Shown here: piece after piece, positions 38,400 through 47,788 of the stretch
How the letters are laid out: each line of letters opens with the position of its first letter
How positions within the stretch are numbered: position 1 is the stretch's first letter
NCBI RefSeq assembly: GCF_001623405.1
Contig: NZ_LUHG01000045.1
Span: forward strand, 104,213 to 168,212
Source of the DNA: Hydrotalea flava
GTDB taxonomy: Bacteria > Bacteroidota > Bacteroidia > Chitinophagales > Chitinophagaceae
Direction of reading: 5' to 3'
Length of the DNA stretch: 64,000 bases
The notes under the pieces: generated by a model
Told to the model about the DNA's origin: nothing
The model's input: the letters and a program-made list of their open reading frames with translations, nothing else
Database searches by the model: none
Made by a program: the position numbers and the translations under genes

Positions 38400-38431
38400 C
38401 AAATGTAATGGATAAAATGATTACGCTCCAA
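38400..38431 (-). promoter_or_regulatory. promoter of rimP-nusA-infB
   Basis: On the minus strand TTG (38431-38429), 21 bases, TACATTTG (38407-38400). The predicted leader of about 50 bases includes the hairpin at 38355-38380. Confidence 0.65.
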
Positions 38432-38478
38432 ATTAGAAATAGGAATTGATTACAAATGGTTAAAAAATGGCCGAAGGG

Positions 38479-38508
38479 TTGTAATTAAAACCTGTTATTG
38501 TATTTTTG
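38479..38508 (+). promoter_or_regulatory. promoter of the small DUF4834-like gene
   Basis: TTG (38479-38481), 19 bases, TATTTTTG (38501-38508), a full consensus match. It ends five bases before the ATG at 38514, implying a leaderless or near-leaderless mRNA. Confidence 0.65.
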
Positions 38509-38513
38509 CCACT

Positions 38514-38750
38514 ATGTTAAAAATTATTATTTGGAGTTGTGTATTGTATCTGATTTACAAGTTTGTATTTGATTTGGTGGTGCCAATTGGCAAAGCTACT
38601 TCTGAAATGAAACAGAAGATTAATGCCATGCAACAAGCGCAACAGCAGGCCGCTGAATCGCAAAATAATTTTAATGCCACATCTAAAGCTGCATCTTCTA
38701 AAACAAAACCGGCTGATGAAGAGTATATTGATTTTGAAGAAATGAAATAA
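38514..38750 (+). CDS. small membrane-anchored protein, DUF4834-like
   Basis: A 78-residue protein: one N-terminal transmembrane helix (residues about 3-24), a Gln/Ala-rich helical linker, and the C-terminus 'EEYIDFEEMK', which resembles the ending of DUF4834 proteins. No function is known for that group. A consensus promoter directly ahead supports it as a real gene. Confidence 0.65.
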   Translation: MLKIIIWSCVLYLIYKFVFDLVVPIGKATSEMKQKINAMQQAQQQAAESQNNFNATSKAASSKTKPADEEYIDFEEMK

Positions 38751-38832
38751 AGCCGGATATATTAAAGGAATGCGCTTCTGCTTTCTGATACATTGTGTTA
38801 TTTAAATACTTCATCCTTTCATCAAACTATTT

Positions 38833-40575
38833 ATGAAACAAAGTACACTTGCAATTTTTTTATTATGTATCACTGTTTGTGCTGAAAATATTAATGCACA
38901 ATCTGAACCACCAAAAGCAGATGCCAATCAAAAATGGTGGAAAGAAGCCATTGTGTATCAAATTTATCCCAGAAGTTTTAAAGACAGCAACGGCGATGGC
39001 GTTGGCGATTTAAAAGGAATTATCTCTGAATTAGATTATATTAAAAGTTTGGGGGTTGATGTGGTTTGGTTAAACCCCATTTACCAATCGCCCAATTTTG
39101 ATAATGGCTATGATGTAAGCGATTACCGCAAAATTTTGCCGGAATTTGGGACGATGGCCGATTTTGATTCTTTGTTAAATGGAATGCACCGCAGAGGTAT
39201 TAAATTGGTAATGGATTTGGTGGTGAACCACAGTAGCAGCGAACACGAATGGTTTCAGCAAAGCCGGAGCTCAAGAAATAACCCCTATCGCAACTATTAT
39301 CATTGGTGGAATGCTGAAAATGGAAAACCACCTTATCGTTATAGTTTGTTCGATATTAATCATGATGCCTGGAAGTTTGATACACTCACCAATGCCTATT
39401 ACCTGCATTATTTTTCAGATAAACAACCCGATTTAAATTGGGAAAATCCTAAAGTTAGAAATGAAGTGTACAGTATTATGCGCTTTTGGGCTGATAAAGG
39501 CATTGACGGATTTAGGTTAGATGCTTTTCAATTTGTGGCAAAAGATACCACCTTCCCCATGTTCCCGAAAGGGTTTGAAAAAGATTTTACACGTTATTAT
39601 GCCATGCAGGGTAATATACACGGCTATTTACAACAAATGAACCAGCAAATTTTTAGTAAATACGATGTAATGAGTGTAGCAGAAGGTGCCGGTAATACGT
39701 TTGAAGATGCACATAATTTGGTAGATAGTAATCGGCATGAACTGAATATTGCTTATGCTTTTAATGGGGTAGACCTTGCGAAGCCTAACGGATACAGCTT
39801 GTTGCAATTTAAATCGGTTTTTTCGCAATGGGATAGTGCTTTTGAACACAGTGGGTGGCTGGCTGTTTTTTTGGCCAATCATGATCAGGCCAGAATGGTA
39901 AGCAGATTTGGAAATGATTTGCCACAGTTTAGAACCCATTCTTCACAAATGCTCTCTACTTTTTTACTTACCATGCGGGGCACACCTTTTTATTATAATG
40001 GAGATGAGTTGGGCATGACGAATCCGAAATTCACTTCGATACATGATTATCGCGATGAAGTGATATTAGATGCATACAAACATATACAACAAACGGGGGG
40101 CGATATAAATGCATTTATGAAAAATCTTGCATTTGGCGCAAGAGATAATGGCCGTTCACCTTTTCAATGGAATAGCAGCTACAATGCAGGTTTTACAACC
40201 GGAACGTCCTGGATTGGAATCAATGCGAATTATAAAACAGTGAACGTTGCTGTTGAAGAAAATGACCCCAATAGTTGCCTGCATTATTTTAGAAAATTAG
40301 TACAACTGCGTAAAAGCAACCCCACCTTGGTTTATGGCAAATACACGTTGCTGGATAAAGCCAATCCACAGGTATATGCATATTTAAGAGAAGATGCTGC
40401 CGACAAATTTTTGATATTATTGAATTTTTCAGCTAAAGATGCGGTATTTAGTAGTCCTACATTATCTGCTAAAGCAAAAGTGGTATTGGCCAATTATGTA
40501 AAAACGCCTACAACTATCACATTAAAAAATAAAATGCCCTTACGCCCTTATGAAGCCATGGTGATTCGATTATAG
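38833..40575 (+). CDS. GH13 alpha-glucosidase / oligo-1,6-glucosidase-like enzyme, secreted
   Basis: A 580-residue glycoside hydrolase family 13 enzyme with a signal peptide ending 'NINAQ'. Seen in order: 'WWKEAIVYQIYPRSFKDSNG', 'DLVVNHSSSEHEWF', 'GFRLDAFQFV' with the catalytic Asp nucleophile, 'SVAEGAG' with the acid/base Glu, and 'FLANHDQARM' with the transition-state Asp. The arrangement matches alpha-glucosidase, trehalose-6-phosphate hydrolase or oligo-1,6-glucosidase types; the signal peptide favours periplasmic action on maltodextrins. No sus genes are adjacent. The stop is 5 bases from the convergent HAD gene. Confidence 0.88.
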   Translation: MKQSTLAIFLLCITVCAENINAQSEPPKADANQKWWKEAIVYQIYPRSFKDSNGDGVGDLKGIISELDYIKSLGVDVVWLNPIYQSPNFDNGYDVSDYRKILPEFGTMADFDSLLNGMHRRGIKLVMDLVVNHSSSEHEWFQQSRSSRNNPYRNYYHWWNAENGKPPYRYSLFDINHDAWKFDTLTNAYYLHYFSDKQPDLNWENPKVRNEVYSIMRFWADKGIDGFRLDAFQFVAKDTTFPMFPKGFEKDFTRYYAMQGNIHGYLQQMNQQIFSKYDVMSVAEGAGNTFEDAHNLVDSNRHELNIAYAFNGVDLAKPNGYSLLQFKSVFSQWDSAFEHSGWLAVFLANHDQARMVSRFGNDLPQFRTHSSQMLSTFLLTMRGTPFYYNGDELGMTNPKFTSIHDYRDEVILDAYKHIQQTGGDINAFMKNLAFGARDNGRSPFQWNSSYNAGFTTGTSWIGINANYKTVNVAVEENDPNSCLHYFRKLVQLRKSNPTLVYGKYTLLDKANPQVYAYLREDAADKFLILLNFSAKDAVFSSPTLSAKAKVVLANYVKTPTTITLKNKMPLRPYEAMVIRL

Positions 40576-40580
40576 AACAG

Positions 40581-41195
40581 TTATAACGGTAAATCTAACA
40601 CCGTTAGTGGTGCATTCAGGTGTATGGTTTGTAATCCTAACGAATGGGCTGTTCGTATGTTAGGTAACGTATCATCAATAAATAAAGTTTCTTCCGGGGC
40701 TAAATTTTGTTCCTGTAAAATAAGTTGAAATCCATCTGCATCCGGCTTGCGCATTTTTATTTCATGAGAATAATAGGCTTTTTTAAAATAGCGGTTAAAA
40801 TTGTCTTTACCTGTATCACGCTTAAATATTTCCATAAAGCAATCATAATGAATTTGATTGGTGTTGGAGTATAAAAAAACATCGTATTTATTTTGTATCG
40901 AATCGAGCCATTCAATTCTTTCGGGTGGAAAGTTAATTAACATAGCATTCCAGGCATGGGCAATGGCTTTGTTTGTTGCCAGGATACCTGTTTGTTTTCT
41001 GAAAGCATCATAAAAATCATGCGTTGCAATGGTGCCGGTTTCTAAAGCTGCAAAAAGGCTATTGGAGTGGGTTTGTGAAAAAAAACTGTAGAATTGTGTG
41101 GCACCTAGTTGTTGAAATGCCTCATTTGTTTTTTGAAAATCGAGGTTGATGAAAACACCACCTAAATCGAAAATAATATTTTTAACTAACTTCAT
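40581..41195 (-). CDS. HAD family hydrolase (YihX-like)
   Basis: A 204-residue HAD phosphatase. Motif I is 'IIFDLGGVFINLDF' with the nucleophile Asp, motif III appears near 'KMRKPDADGFQLIL', and motif IV is 'TLFIDDTLPNIRTAHSLG'. The 'DLGGV' variant is typical of the YihX group (sugar-phosphate phosphatases). Substrate is unknown. Confidence 0.88.
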   Translation of the reverse strand: MKLVKNIIFDLGGVFINLDFQKTNEAFQQLGATQFYSFFSQTHSNSLFAALETGTIATHDFYDAFRKQTGILATNKAIAHAWNAMLINFPPERIEWLDSIQNKYDVFLYSNTNQIHYDCFMEIFKRDTGKDNFNRYFKKAYYSHEIKMRKPDADGFQLILQEQNLAPEETLFIDDTLPNIRTAHSLGLQTIHLNAPLTVLDLPL

Positions 41196-41269
41196 ACTAC
41201 AATATTAAATCAAATTATGTTGATACAATACAGTAGTCAATAGCTGAAGTAATGGTTTAAAAATATTGA

Positions 41270-41746
41270 TTAAGCTGCTTTTTCAATAGCCATAAAATTT
41301 ACCAACCTGCCTGATTGGTTGAATATGGGGAATCCTTCAATATGGCAGGTATAAGTACTGCCGTTTTTACGATAATTTACTAATGCGGTTTGGAAAGGTT
41401 GCAAGGCATCAATAGCCATTTTAATGGCTTTACGTGTATCAAGAGAAGTGGCCGGCCCCTGAAATAGCGTTGGGCGTTGACCTATTACTTCATGGGGCCA
41501 ATAACCATTCATGGTATGTAAGTTTTCAGTGGCGTGAATGATGTTTAATTGGCTATCGGTAACTATAATGGTTTTATCTTCCCAAATTAAGGCTTCCTGA
41601 AAAGCAGCACGCACTTCTTTCCATTCGTTCCGGTACATAATATTTTGTAGTGCTTCCAAATCTTTTTTTAATTGTTTGCGCCGCTCTATTCCTTCTAATA
41701 CAATATCCCAGCAAAGCAAAGGATGTGGCGTTGGGTTGTTCTCCAT
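41270..41746 (-). CDS. single PAS domain protein, LOV-like without the photoactive Cys
   Basis: About 158 residues from ATG 41746 (ATG 41779 is also in frame). A short helical N-terminus (about 50 residues) precedes one PAS domain: 'TIIVTDSQLNIIHATENLHTMNGY', read in part, then 'VIGQRPTLFQGPATSLDTRKAI' (read in part), 'NYRKNGSTYTCHIEGFPIFN'. The segment GQRPTLFQGP aligns with the LOV motif GRNCRFLQG, but Pro stands where the flavin-binding Cys should be. No output domain follows. It lies upstream of the HAD gene and downstream of nrdA on the same strand, separated by 177 bases from the latter. Confidence 0.8.
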   Translation of the reverse strand: MENNPTPHPLLCWDIVLEGIERRKQLKKDLEALQNIMYRNEWKEVRAAFQEALIWEDKTIIVTDSQLNIIHATENLHTMNGYWPHEVIGQRPTLFQGPATSLDTRKAIKMAIDALQPFQTALVNYRKNGSTYTCHIEGFPIFNQSGRLVNFMAIEKAA

Positions 41747-41923
41747 GAATTTATTTTTCTGATGTTTAGTAAAATTCATTGTTATTCTTCGCCTAAGTAT
41801 ATTCTGTTATCCTTTCAGTCTAAAAAAGCCTTTAATCATTGAACAAACTTAAATATTTTAATTGATATAAAAAAATAATTATATTTTTTATAACGGTTTT
41901 TAAAAAGTATCCATTTGCTGATT

Positions 41924-44314
41924 TTATGAGCCGCAACTAATACATCCTTCCTGCATGGTGCAAACAGCGCCTTCTGTTATGGTAGCGGTTACATCGTTTT
42001 CAGAGGCCGATTCAGCCACAGGAATAACCGGTTGTGCTGTAATTTCTGCTTGTTTTTCAACGGTAAACTGAACAGCTTGTGTTGCTGCCTGTGAACGCAA
42101 GTAATACATACCTGTTTTAAGGCCTTTTTTCCAGGCATAAAAATGCATAGAAGTAAGTTTGGATGAGTTGGGAGCATCTACAAACAAATTCAATGATTGC
42201 GACTGGCAGATAAATGCGCCTCTGTCGGCAGCCATATCTATAATATTTCTTTGTTTAATTTCCCATACGGTTTTATAAAGTTCTTTAATATCGGCGGGTA
42301 TTTCGGCTATATTTTGAATAGAGCCGTTGGCAGCAATAATTTTGGTTTTCATGGTGTTGTTCCATAAGCCCAGTTGAATTAAATCTTTCAGTAAATGTTT
42401 GTTTACGATGATGTATTCACCGCTTAATACCCTTCTGGTATAAATATTAGAAGTGTAGGGTTCAAAACATTCATTATTGCCGAGTATTTGCGAGGTAGAG
42501 GCTGTGGGCATGGGTGCAACCAGTAATGAATTGCGAACGCCATATTGTTTTACTTCCTGCCTCAGTGCTTCCCAGTTCCAACGGTTAGAAGGGGTTGCAT
42601 CCCACATATCGAACTGGAAAATACCTTTTGATAAGGGTGAGCCGGCAAATGTTTCATAAGCACCTTCCTGAATGGCCAGGTCTTTACTGGCTGTCATGGC
42701 AGCAAAATAAATAGTTTCAAAAATTTCTTTATTTAACATTTTAGCTAAATCACTTTCAAAAGGCAGGCGTAATAAAATAAACACATCTGCCAACCCCTGT
42801 ACACCTAAACCAATGGGGCGGTGTTTGAGGTTTGAATTTCTGGCTTCTTCTACCGGATAATAATTATGATCAATGATGCGGTTTAAATTAATGGTAGCGG
42901 TATAAGTAACCTCATATAATTTTTCGTGATTAAAACTGCCGTTTTCTACAAAGCGTGGCAATGCCAGCGAAGCTAGATTACATACCGCCACTTCTTCAGG
43001 CGATGTGTACTCCATAATTTCAGTACATAGGTTACTGCTTTTAATGGTGCCTAAGTTTTGCTGATTGCTTTTGCGGTTGGCAGCATCTTTATACAACATA
43101 TAAGGTGTGCCGGTTTCTATTTGCGATTCCATTATTTTAAACCAAAGCTCTTGTGCTTTAATGGTTTTGCGGGCCCTGCCTTCTGCTTCATACTGTGTGT
43201 ACAATTGTTCAAAAGCTTCGCCCCAGCAGTCGCTTAAGCCGGGTGCTTCATTGGGGCAAAATAAACTCCATTCTTCATTGGCTTCTACCCGTTTCATGAA
43301 TAAATCCGGAATCCAGAGGGCATAGAATAAATCTCTTGCCCGTAATTCTTCTTTGCCGTGATTTTTTTTCAGGTCTAAAAACTCAAACACATCAGCATGC
43401 CAAGGTTCTAAATATACTGCAAAAGCACCTTTTCTTTTACCACCTCCCTGATCAACATATCGTGCTGTATCATTAAACACTCGCAACATAGGTACAATGC
43501 CATTGCTGGTACCGTTGGTGCCGCCAATATAACTGCCTGTAGCACGTATATTATGAATGGCTAATCCAATACCACCGGCACTTTGCGATATTTTTGCGGT
43601 TTGTTTTAGGGTATCATAAATGCCATCAATACTATCTTCTTTCATGGTTAACAAAAAGCAGGAACTCATTTGTGGTTTGGGTGTGCCTGCATTAAATAGT
43701 GTTGGTGTAGCATGGGTAAACCAGCGTTCACTCATTAAATGGTAGGTTTTAATAGCACGCTCCACATCTTTTTTATGAATACCAATGGCTACACGCATGT
43801 ACATGTGTTGCGGACGTTCAACAATTTTACCATTTAGCTTAAGCAGGTAAGATTTTTCTAATGTTTTAAATCCGAAATAATCAAAAGCAAAATCGCGGTC
43901 GTAAATAATAGTGCTGTCTAATAATTCTGCATTGGCTTCAATTACTTCCATTACATCATCTGCTATTAATGGCATTTTTTTTCCGGAATGTGTATCAGTG
44001 TAATTGTATAAAAGCCGCATGGTTGCAGAAAAACTTTTGATGGTGTTTTTGTGTAGATTGCTTACTGCAATGCGTGAAGCCAGAATAGCATAGTCGGGGT
44101 GCGTAATGGTGAGCGATGCGGCGGTTTCGGCAGCTAAATTATCCAATTCTGCTGTGTGTACACCATCGTAAATACCCTCTATGGTTTTTTTGGCTACATC
44201 AATCACATTCACCATTGGGCTAAGGCTGTAGGATAATTTTTGAATACGTGCGGTTACTTTATCGAACTTTACGGTTTCTTTTCTTCCATCTCTTTTAATT
44301 ACGTGCATAGTCAA
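41924..44314 (-). CDS. nrdA: ribonucleoside-diphosphate reductase alpha subunit, class I
   Basis: A 796-residue catalytic subunit. An ATP-cone is at the N-terminus ('[20 protein letters not shown]'). Then '[13 protein letters not shown]' with an active-site Cys, '[25 protein letters not shown]' (read in part) holding the Asn-Cys-Glu catalytic set and second redox Cys, '[19 protein letters not shown]', and the redox tail '[12 protein letters not shown]'. It lies 41 bases after nrdB and is part of the B12-riboswitch-controlled unit. Confidence 0.96.
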   Translation of the reverse strand: MTMHVIKRDGRKETVKFDKVTARIQKLSYSLSPMVNVIDVAKKTIEGIYDGVHTAELDNLAAETAASLTITHPDYAILASRIAVSNLHKNTIKSFSATMRLLYNYTDTHSGKKMPLIADDVMEVIEANAELLDSTIIYDRDFAFDYFGFKTLEKSYLLKLNGKIVERPQHMYMRVAIGIHKKDVERAIKTYHLMSERWFTHATPTLFNAGTPKPQMSSCFLLTMKEDSIDGIYDTLKQTAKISQSAGGIGLAIHNIRATGSYIGGTNGTSNGIVPMLRVFNDTARYVDQGGGKRKGAFAVYLEPWHADVFEFLDLKKNHGKEELRARDLFYALWIPDLFMKRVEANEEWSLFCPNEAPGLSDCWGEAFEQLYTQYEAEGRARKTIKAQELWFKIMESQIETGTPYMLYKDAANRKSNQQNLGTIKSSNLCTEIMEYTSPEEVAVCNLASLALPRFVENGSFNHEKLYEVTYTATINLNRIIDHNYYPVEEARNSNLKHRPIGLGVQGLADVFILLRLPFESDLAKMLNKEIFETIYFAAMTASKDLAIQEGAYETFAGSPLSKGIFQFDMWDATPSNRWNWEALRQEVKQYGVRNSLLVAPMPTASTSQILGNNECFEPYTSNIYTRRVLSGEYIIVNKHLLKDLIQLGLWNNTMKTKIIAANGSIQNIAEIPADIKELYKTVWEIKQRNIIDMAADRGAFICQSQSLNLFVDAPNSSKLTSMHFYAWKKGLKTGMYYLRSQAATQAVQFTVEKQAEITAQPVIPVAESASENDVTATITEGAVCTMQEGCISCGS

Positions 44315-44355
44315 ACTATTTTAAATGGTATTTTTTGTTGGGGTATTGAAATAGG

Positions 44356-45330
44356 TTAAAAATCCTCATCCAATGAAAAAGATTGTGATACTGTACTGGT
44401 TCCCATTACACCGGCTTTTTGATAATCGCCTACTCTTTTTTCAAAAAAATTGGTTTTGCCCTGTAAGGAAATCATTTCCATAAAATCGAATGGATTGGTG
44501 GCATTGTACACCTTTGGGTAGCCCAGTTCAACCAACCAGCGGTCGGCCACAAATTCAATGTATTGTTGCATTAATTTGGCATTCATACCAATTAAATCTA
44601 CCGGCAGTGCTTCCGTAATAAATTCTTTTTCAATGGTCACTGCATCAGTAATAATGCTTTTTACCTGTGCTTCCGATAATTTGTTTTGCAGCATTTTATA
44701 CAACAGGCATGCAAATTCGCAGTGCAAACCTTCATCACGTGAAATCAATTCGTTACTGAAAGTTAATCCGGGCATCAAACCTCGTTTCTTGAGCCAGAAA
44801 ATAGAGCAGAAGCTGCCACTGAAAAAAATGCCTTCTACGGCTGCAAACGCAACCAGTCTTTCTGCAAAATTGCCATTGGTAATCCAGCGTAAAGCCCATT
44901 CTGCTTTTTTCTTTACGGCAGGTACGGTATCTATGGCATGAAATAATCTGTTCTTTTCTTCGGGATTTTTGATATAAGTATCGATTAATAATGCATAGGT
45001 TTCAGAGTGGATGTTTTCCATCATAATCTGAAAACCATAAAAACAACGCGCTTCCGGTAACTGTACTTCGCTCATGAAGTTTACTGCTAAATTTTCATTT
45101 ACAATGCCATCGCTGGCAGCAAAAAATGCCAGAATATGCGAAATGAAATGACGTTCGCCATTATTCAGGTTCTCCCAATCTTTTAAATCGGCGCCCAGAT
45201 CAATTTCTTCTGCGGTCCAGAAACTGGCTTCATGTTGCTTGTATTTTTCCCAAATGACCGGATAGTTAATGGGCAGAATTACAAATCGGTCTTTGTTTTC
45301 TTTCAATAAAATTTCATCACTACTGCTCAT
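44356..45330 (-). CDS. nrdB: ribonucleoside-diphosphate reductase beta subunit, class Ia
   Basis: A 324-residue radical-generating subunit. Iron ligands are visible in '[15 protein letters not shown]', '[15 protein letters not shown]' and '[16 protein letters not shown]'. The radical Tyr is Tyr112 in 'HSETYALL', so this is a Tyr-radical diiron form. The C-terminus 'SFSLDEDF' is the tail that docks on NrdA. First gene after the cobalamin riboswitch, about 130 bases downstream of the aptamer. Confidence 0.95.
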   Translation of the reverse strand: MSSSDEILLKENKDRFVILPINYPVIWEKYKQHEASFWTAEEIDLGADLKDWENLNNGERHFISHILAFFAASDGIVNENLAVNFMSEVQLPEARCFYGFQIMMENIHSETYALLIDTYIKNPEEKNRLFHAIDTVPAVKKKAEWALRWITNGNFAERLVAFAAVEGIFFSGSFCSIFWLKKRGLMPGLTFSNELISRDEGLHCEFACLLYKMLQNKLSEAQVKSIITDAVTIEKEFITEALPVDLIGMNAKLMQQYIEFVADRWLVELGYPKVYNATNPFDFMEMISLQGKTNFFEKRVGDYQKAGVMGTSTVSQSFSLDEDF

Positions 45331-45459
45331 AATAGTATTATAATTTTTTTGTTTTATGAATATTCGGTGCTGAAGTGGTCGTTATATAAACCGGAATAAG
45401 TGGTTGCCGGCCTATACTGAACGAACCTGCTTTTCGCCCGAAAGCATTGCTATATGTTG

Positions 45460-45625
45460 GGTTTAAGGCAGGTCTTCTGACTTCCGATGATTTGGCTACC
45501 TTCCCATTTCTTTTGAAACAGTGGTGTGTTTTGCCAAAACATTTGAAAATGGGTAACAGCTACGGGGATAGTTCAGGACTTACACCTGATTCCCTATTCA
45601 TTCCATGTGTAGGAAACCCTAAACC
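45460..45625 (-). promoter_or_regulatory. cobalamin (B12) riboswitch upstream of nrdB-nrdA
   Basis: On the minus strand, the B12 box AGTCAGAAGACCTGCC (complement of 45468-45483) is followed by the 3' P1 strand CCTTAAACC, which pairs over nine positions with GGTTTAGGG at 45625-45617. Core segments typical of the class are present: 'CAGGTGTAAGTCCTGAAC' and 'CCCCGTAGCTGTTACCC', then 'AAATGGGAAGG'. The aptamer would sense adenosylcobalamin and, as in most cases, repress the downstream genes when B12 is plentiful. The space 45331-45459 is the probable expression platform; a small hairpin (TGCTTT/AAAGCA) lies near 45430-45447. Confidence 0.88.
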
Positions 45626-45860
45626 GAGCAGCAAAATAGTTAAGCTTGGGTTTAAATGGCAAAATTGTTATTAACCCAATGTTGAAAACATATTTTTCTT
45701 CAAACAAAAAAACTGCACTAATCTTTTTTGTTCAATCCACCTCATACAAAGGAATGATTTTTTTAACGAACACAGTTTGTGGAAGAAATGTGCATACGAT
45801 AGACTCAAAATATTTTGGTAATGTGCAATATTCATATATATTACTAATGAAACGAAACAG
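45626..45860. other. intergenic, AT-rich; likely promoter region of nrdBA
   Basis: No coding frame with family features. A near-consensus -7 (minus strand CTATTTTG, about 45643-45636) has a TTG about 20 bases upstream and could serve the riboswitch transcript. Nothing else was seen. Confidence 0.3.
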
Positions 45861-46467
45861 TTAGGAAGGGATAGTAAATTGAAGAGTGGCTGCAGCCTGT
45901 TTCAGTTCAGTTGCATTGCGGGTAGTGGTTGCTAAGTTTATTAACAGCCTGAAGTTTACCAGAAAAGTTAACTCGTACTTTTTGTTGCTTTTTTGATAAG
46001 TTTCCATCGCTTTTTGCCCCATAAAATCAATTGATTTGGTGTAACCGTCTTCCGATTCGGATTGGATATTCATTTTTGTAAGATAATTCTGCGAATAAAT
46101 ACCTGCTACGGCATCTCCTGCACAATCAAATAGGGTTAGTTTTATTTTTTTGCTGCCGTCATCATTTTTATAAGTTGCATCAGCAGTTGAAAAGCCCATC
46201 ATGTTGCTGGCTTCAAAATTGCTGCGTTTTAAATTAAATAGTTGTTCGGGTAATAAAGCTTCGAGCTGATTGGTAGTTAGTGGAGTTGTTTTTTTTTAAT
46301 TCATTTACTTTTTGCCCCATTACTTTATCATCTTCATCAGAAAGCCCACTCAAGTCAACATTTGCTTTTGTTTTACCATCATCGCTGGTGATAGTTGTTT
46401 TAGGGTGATGGTTGCATGCAGTGAGGAATAATAAACAGGTGCATGTCCATAACAATATTCTTTTCAT
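45861..46467 (-). pseudogene. lipoprotein gene interrupted by a -1 frameshift in an A9 run
   Basis: Two frames make one protein: residues from ATG 46467 (lipobox 'FLTAC') run to 'VNELKK', then a run of nine A (T9 at 46289-46297 on the + strand). Removing one A continues as 'TTPLTTNQLEALLPEQLF', into 'NLKRSNFEASNMMGFSTADATY' (read in part), and on to the stop at 45861. The product would be about 200 residues, a periplasmic lipoprotein of unknown family. It may be a true pseudogene, a homopolymer sequencing error, or a slippage-prone gene. No known domain is recognised. Confidence 0.75.
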
Positions 46468-46535
46468 AAAAAAGTTGATGTTACATGCATTAAAATTACT
46501 GCATTGTATAGCCTATTCATCCAAGCTGTAATAAA

Positions 46536-47132
46536 TTACAACTTTTGGGCTACTAATCGTAATACATCGGCACTGCCTGAATGAAATTCTCCTTCTGAAA
46601 GCATTACTTCTTTTTGCCCACAACTGATAATATGTAATAATTGGAAATCAGAACAGAGTGTGGGTGCATCGTATAATAAATTAGGATCGGTTGGTCCTCC
46701 ACTTTTATGATGTATTTGTTCTTTGCTGAAAGATTCTACCACTAAGTAACCACCGGGTTTTATGGAGGCTACTACATTGGCGTGAAACTTTTTTCGGAGG
46801 GGTTCGGGTAAATGCACATAAATGAGTGCTACCGCATCATATTGTTTTTCCGGAACATAATCATTGATATCTTTTACTTCATAATGAATAGTGACACCCA
46901 ATGATGCTGCACGTTGCAGTGCTTTTTCTTTTGCTACTGCACTGTAATCAAATGTATCAACGGTCCACCCTTGCTGTGCAGCATAAATGGCATTGCGCCC
47001 TTCGCCTTCGGCGGGTAATAATATTGTGCCCGGTTTGTTGTTATCAATAAATGTTTTGAAAAACTGGTTTGGTTCTAATCCATACACTGAGTCATTTTCT
47101 GCATACCGTTGGTCCCAAAAATTTGTCATCAT
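46536..47132 (-). CDS. class I SAM-dependent methyltransferase, TehB-like
   Basis: A 198-residue methyltransferase. 'WDQRYAENDSVYGLEPNQFF' at the start resembles TehB/thiopurine types; motif I is 'ILLPAEGEGRNAIYAAQQGW' and motif IV lies near 'YDAVALIYVHLP'. 'GGYLVVESFSKEQ' is the post-motif segment. Substrate is unknown; small-molecule detoxification is common in this group. ATG 47129 one codon later is an equal alternative. Confidence 0.88.
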   Translation of the reverse strand: MMTNFWDQRYAENDSVYGLEPNQFFKTFIDNNKPGTILLPAEGEGRNAIYAAQQGWTVDTFDYSAVAKEKALQRAASLGVTIHYEVKDINDYVPEKQYDAVALIYVHLPEPLRKKFHANVVASIKPGGYLVVESFSKEQIHHKSGGPTDPNLLYDAPTLCSDFQLLHIISCGQKEVMLSEGEFHSGSADVLRLVAQKL

Positions 47133-47215
47133 TTTATTCTTTTTTCAATATCATCCATTAACAATATAAATAGCGGGCACAATTATTACAATATAACCCG
47201 GGTTCTCACTTTTCT

Positions 47216-47590
47216 TTATTTTTCTTCACTTGCAATAGGCAGTAATTCTTCTTCAATTACCTGTTTAAATACTTTTTTGGGTAAAGCACCAGGCTGCATC
47301 ATGGGTTGACCTTCTGCCGGTATGAATAAAAAAGTAGGTATGCTTTGAATGCCAAATACGCCAGCCAGTTCCTGTTCTTTTTCGGTATCTACTTTATAAA
47401 CAATTAGTTTCCCTTCATATTCATTCGATAATTCCTCTAAAACAGGAGCTACCATTTTGCAAGGCCCGCACCAGTCTGCATAAAAATCAATAATAGCAGG
47501 CAAATTGCCTTTGTATTTCCATTCCTGTTCTTTGGTATAATCAAAAACAAGGTCTTTGAATTCCTGGGTGGTTAAATGTTTCGTTGCCAT
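47216..47590 (-). CDS. trxA: thioredoxin
   Basis: A 124-residue cytoplasmic thioredoxin: active site Trp-Cys-Gly-Pro-Cys at residues 40-44 ('FYADWCGPCKM'), cis-Pro in 'IQSIPTFLF'. No signal peptide. The N-terminal 15 residues are longer than E. coli TrxA. It is divergent from the RND efflux operon, with a CRP-type site centred 36.5 bases from its predicted -7 box. Confidence 0.93.
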   Translation of the reverse strand: MATKHLTTQEFKDLVFDYTKEQEWKYKGNLPAIIDFYADWCGPCKMVAPVLEELSNEYEGKLIVYKVDTEKEQELAGVFGIQSIPTFLFIPAEGQPMMQPGALPKKVFKQVIEEELLPIASEEK

Positions 47591-47604
47591 TGTAAAATTT
47601 TTAG

Positions 47605-47649
47605 CGAAGTTACAACATCAGTTTTTGTTGTTTGGTGATGTTTATCACA
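47605..47649 (-). promoter_or_regulatory. trxA promoter with CRP/FNR-type site
   Basis: GGTGA-N6-TCACA at 47634-47649 and a near-consensus -7 TAACTTCG (47612-47605 on the minus strand). The site's centre is 36.5 bases from the last -7 base, about -41 from the expected start. No TTG is found at -33, as expected for an activator-dependent promoter. Confidence 0.6.
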
Positions 47650-47725
47650 TAATGGGTTGTATAACCGGGCAAATGAAAAGAGGAACCATTACTTGCTGTT
47701 TGTTTAAAAAAAGGAATTTTTTTTG

Positions 47726-47770
47726 GGTGATATATGTCACAGTACAGGCTGTTTGCTGATGATAGTTTTG
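47726..47770 (+). promoter_or_regulatory. RND operon promoter with CRP/FNR-type site
   Basis: GGTGA-N6-TCACA at 47726-47741 and a consensus -7 TAGTTTTG at 47763-47770. The site's centre is again 36.5 bases from the last -7 base, and there is no TTG at -33. The leader to the ATG at 47789 would be about 14 bases. Confidence 0.65.
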
Positions 47771-47788
47771 CATCAAATTTTTAACACG

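Noticed and set aside
45447..45864. Two + strand frames (75 and 72 aa) across the nrdB upstream region
   Set aside because: They overlap the cobalamin riboswitch and its promoter region and have no family features.
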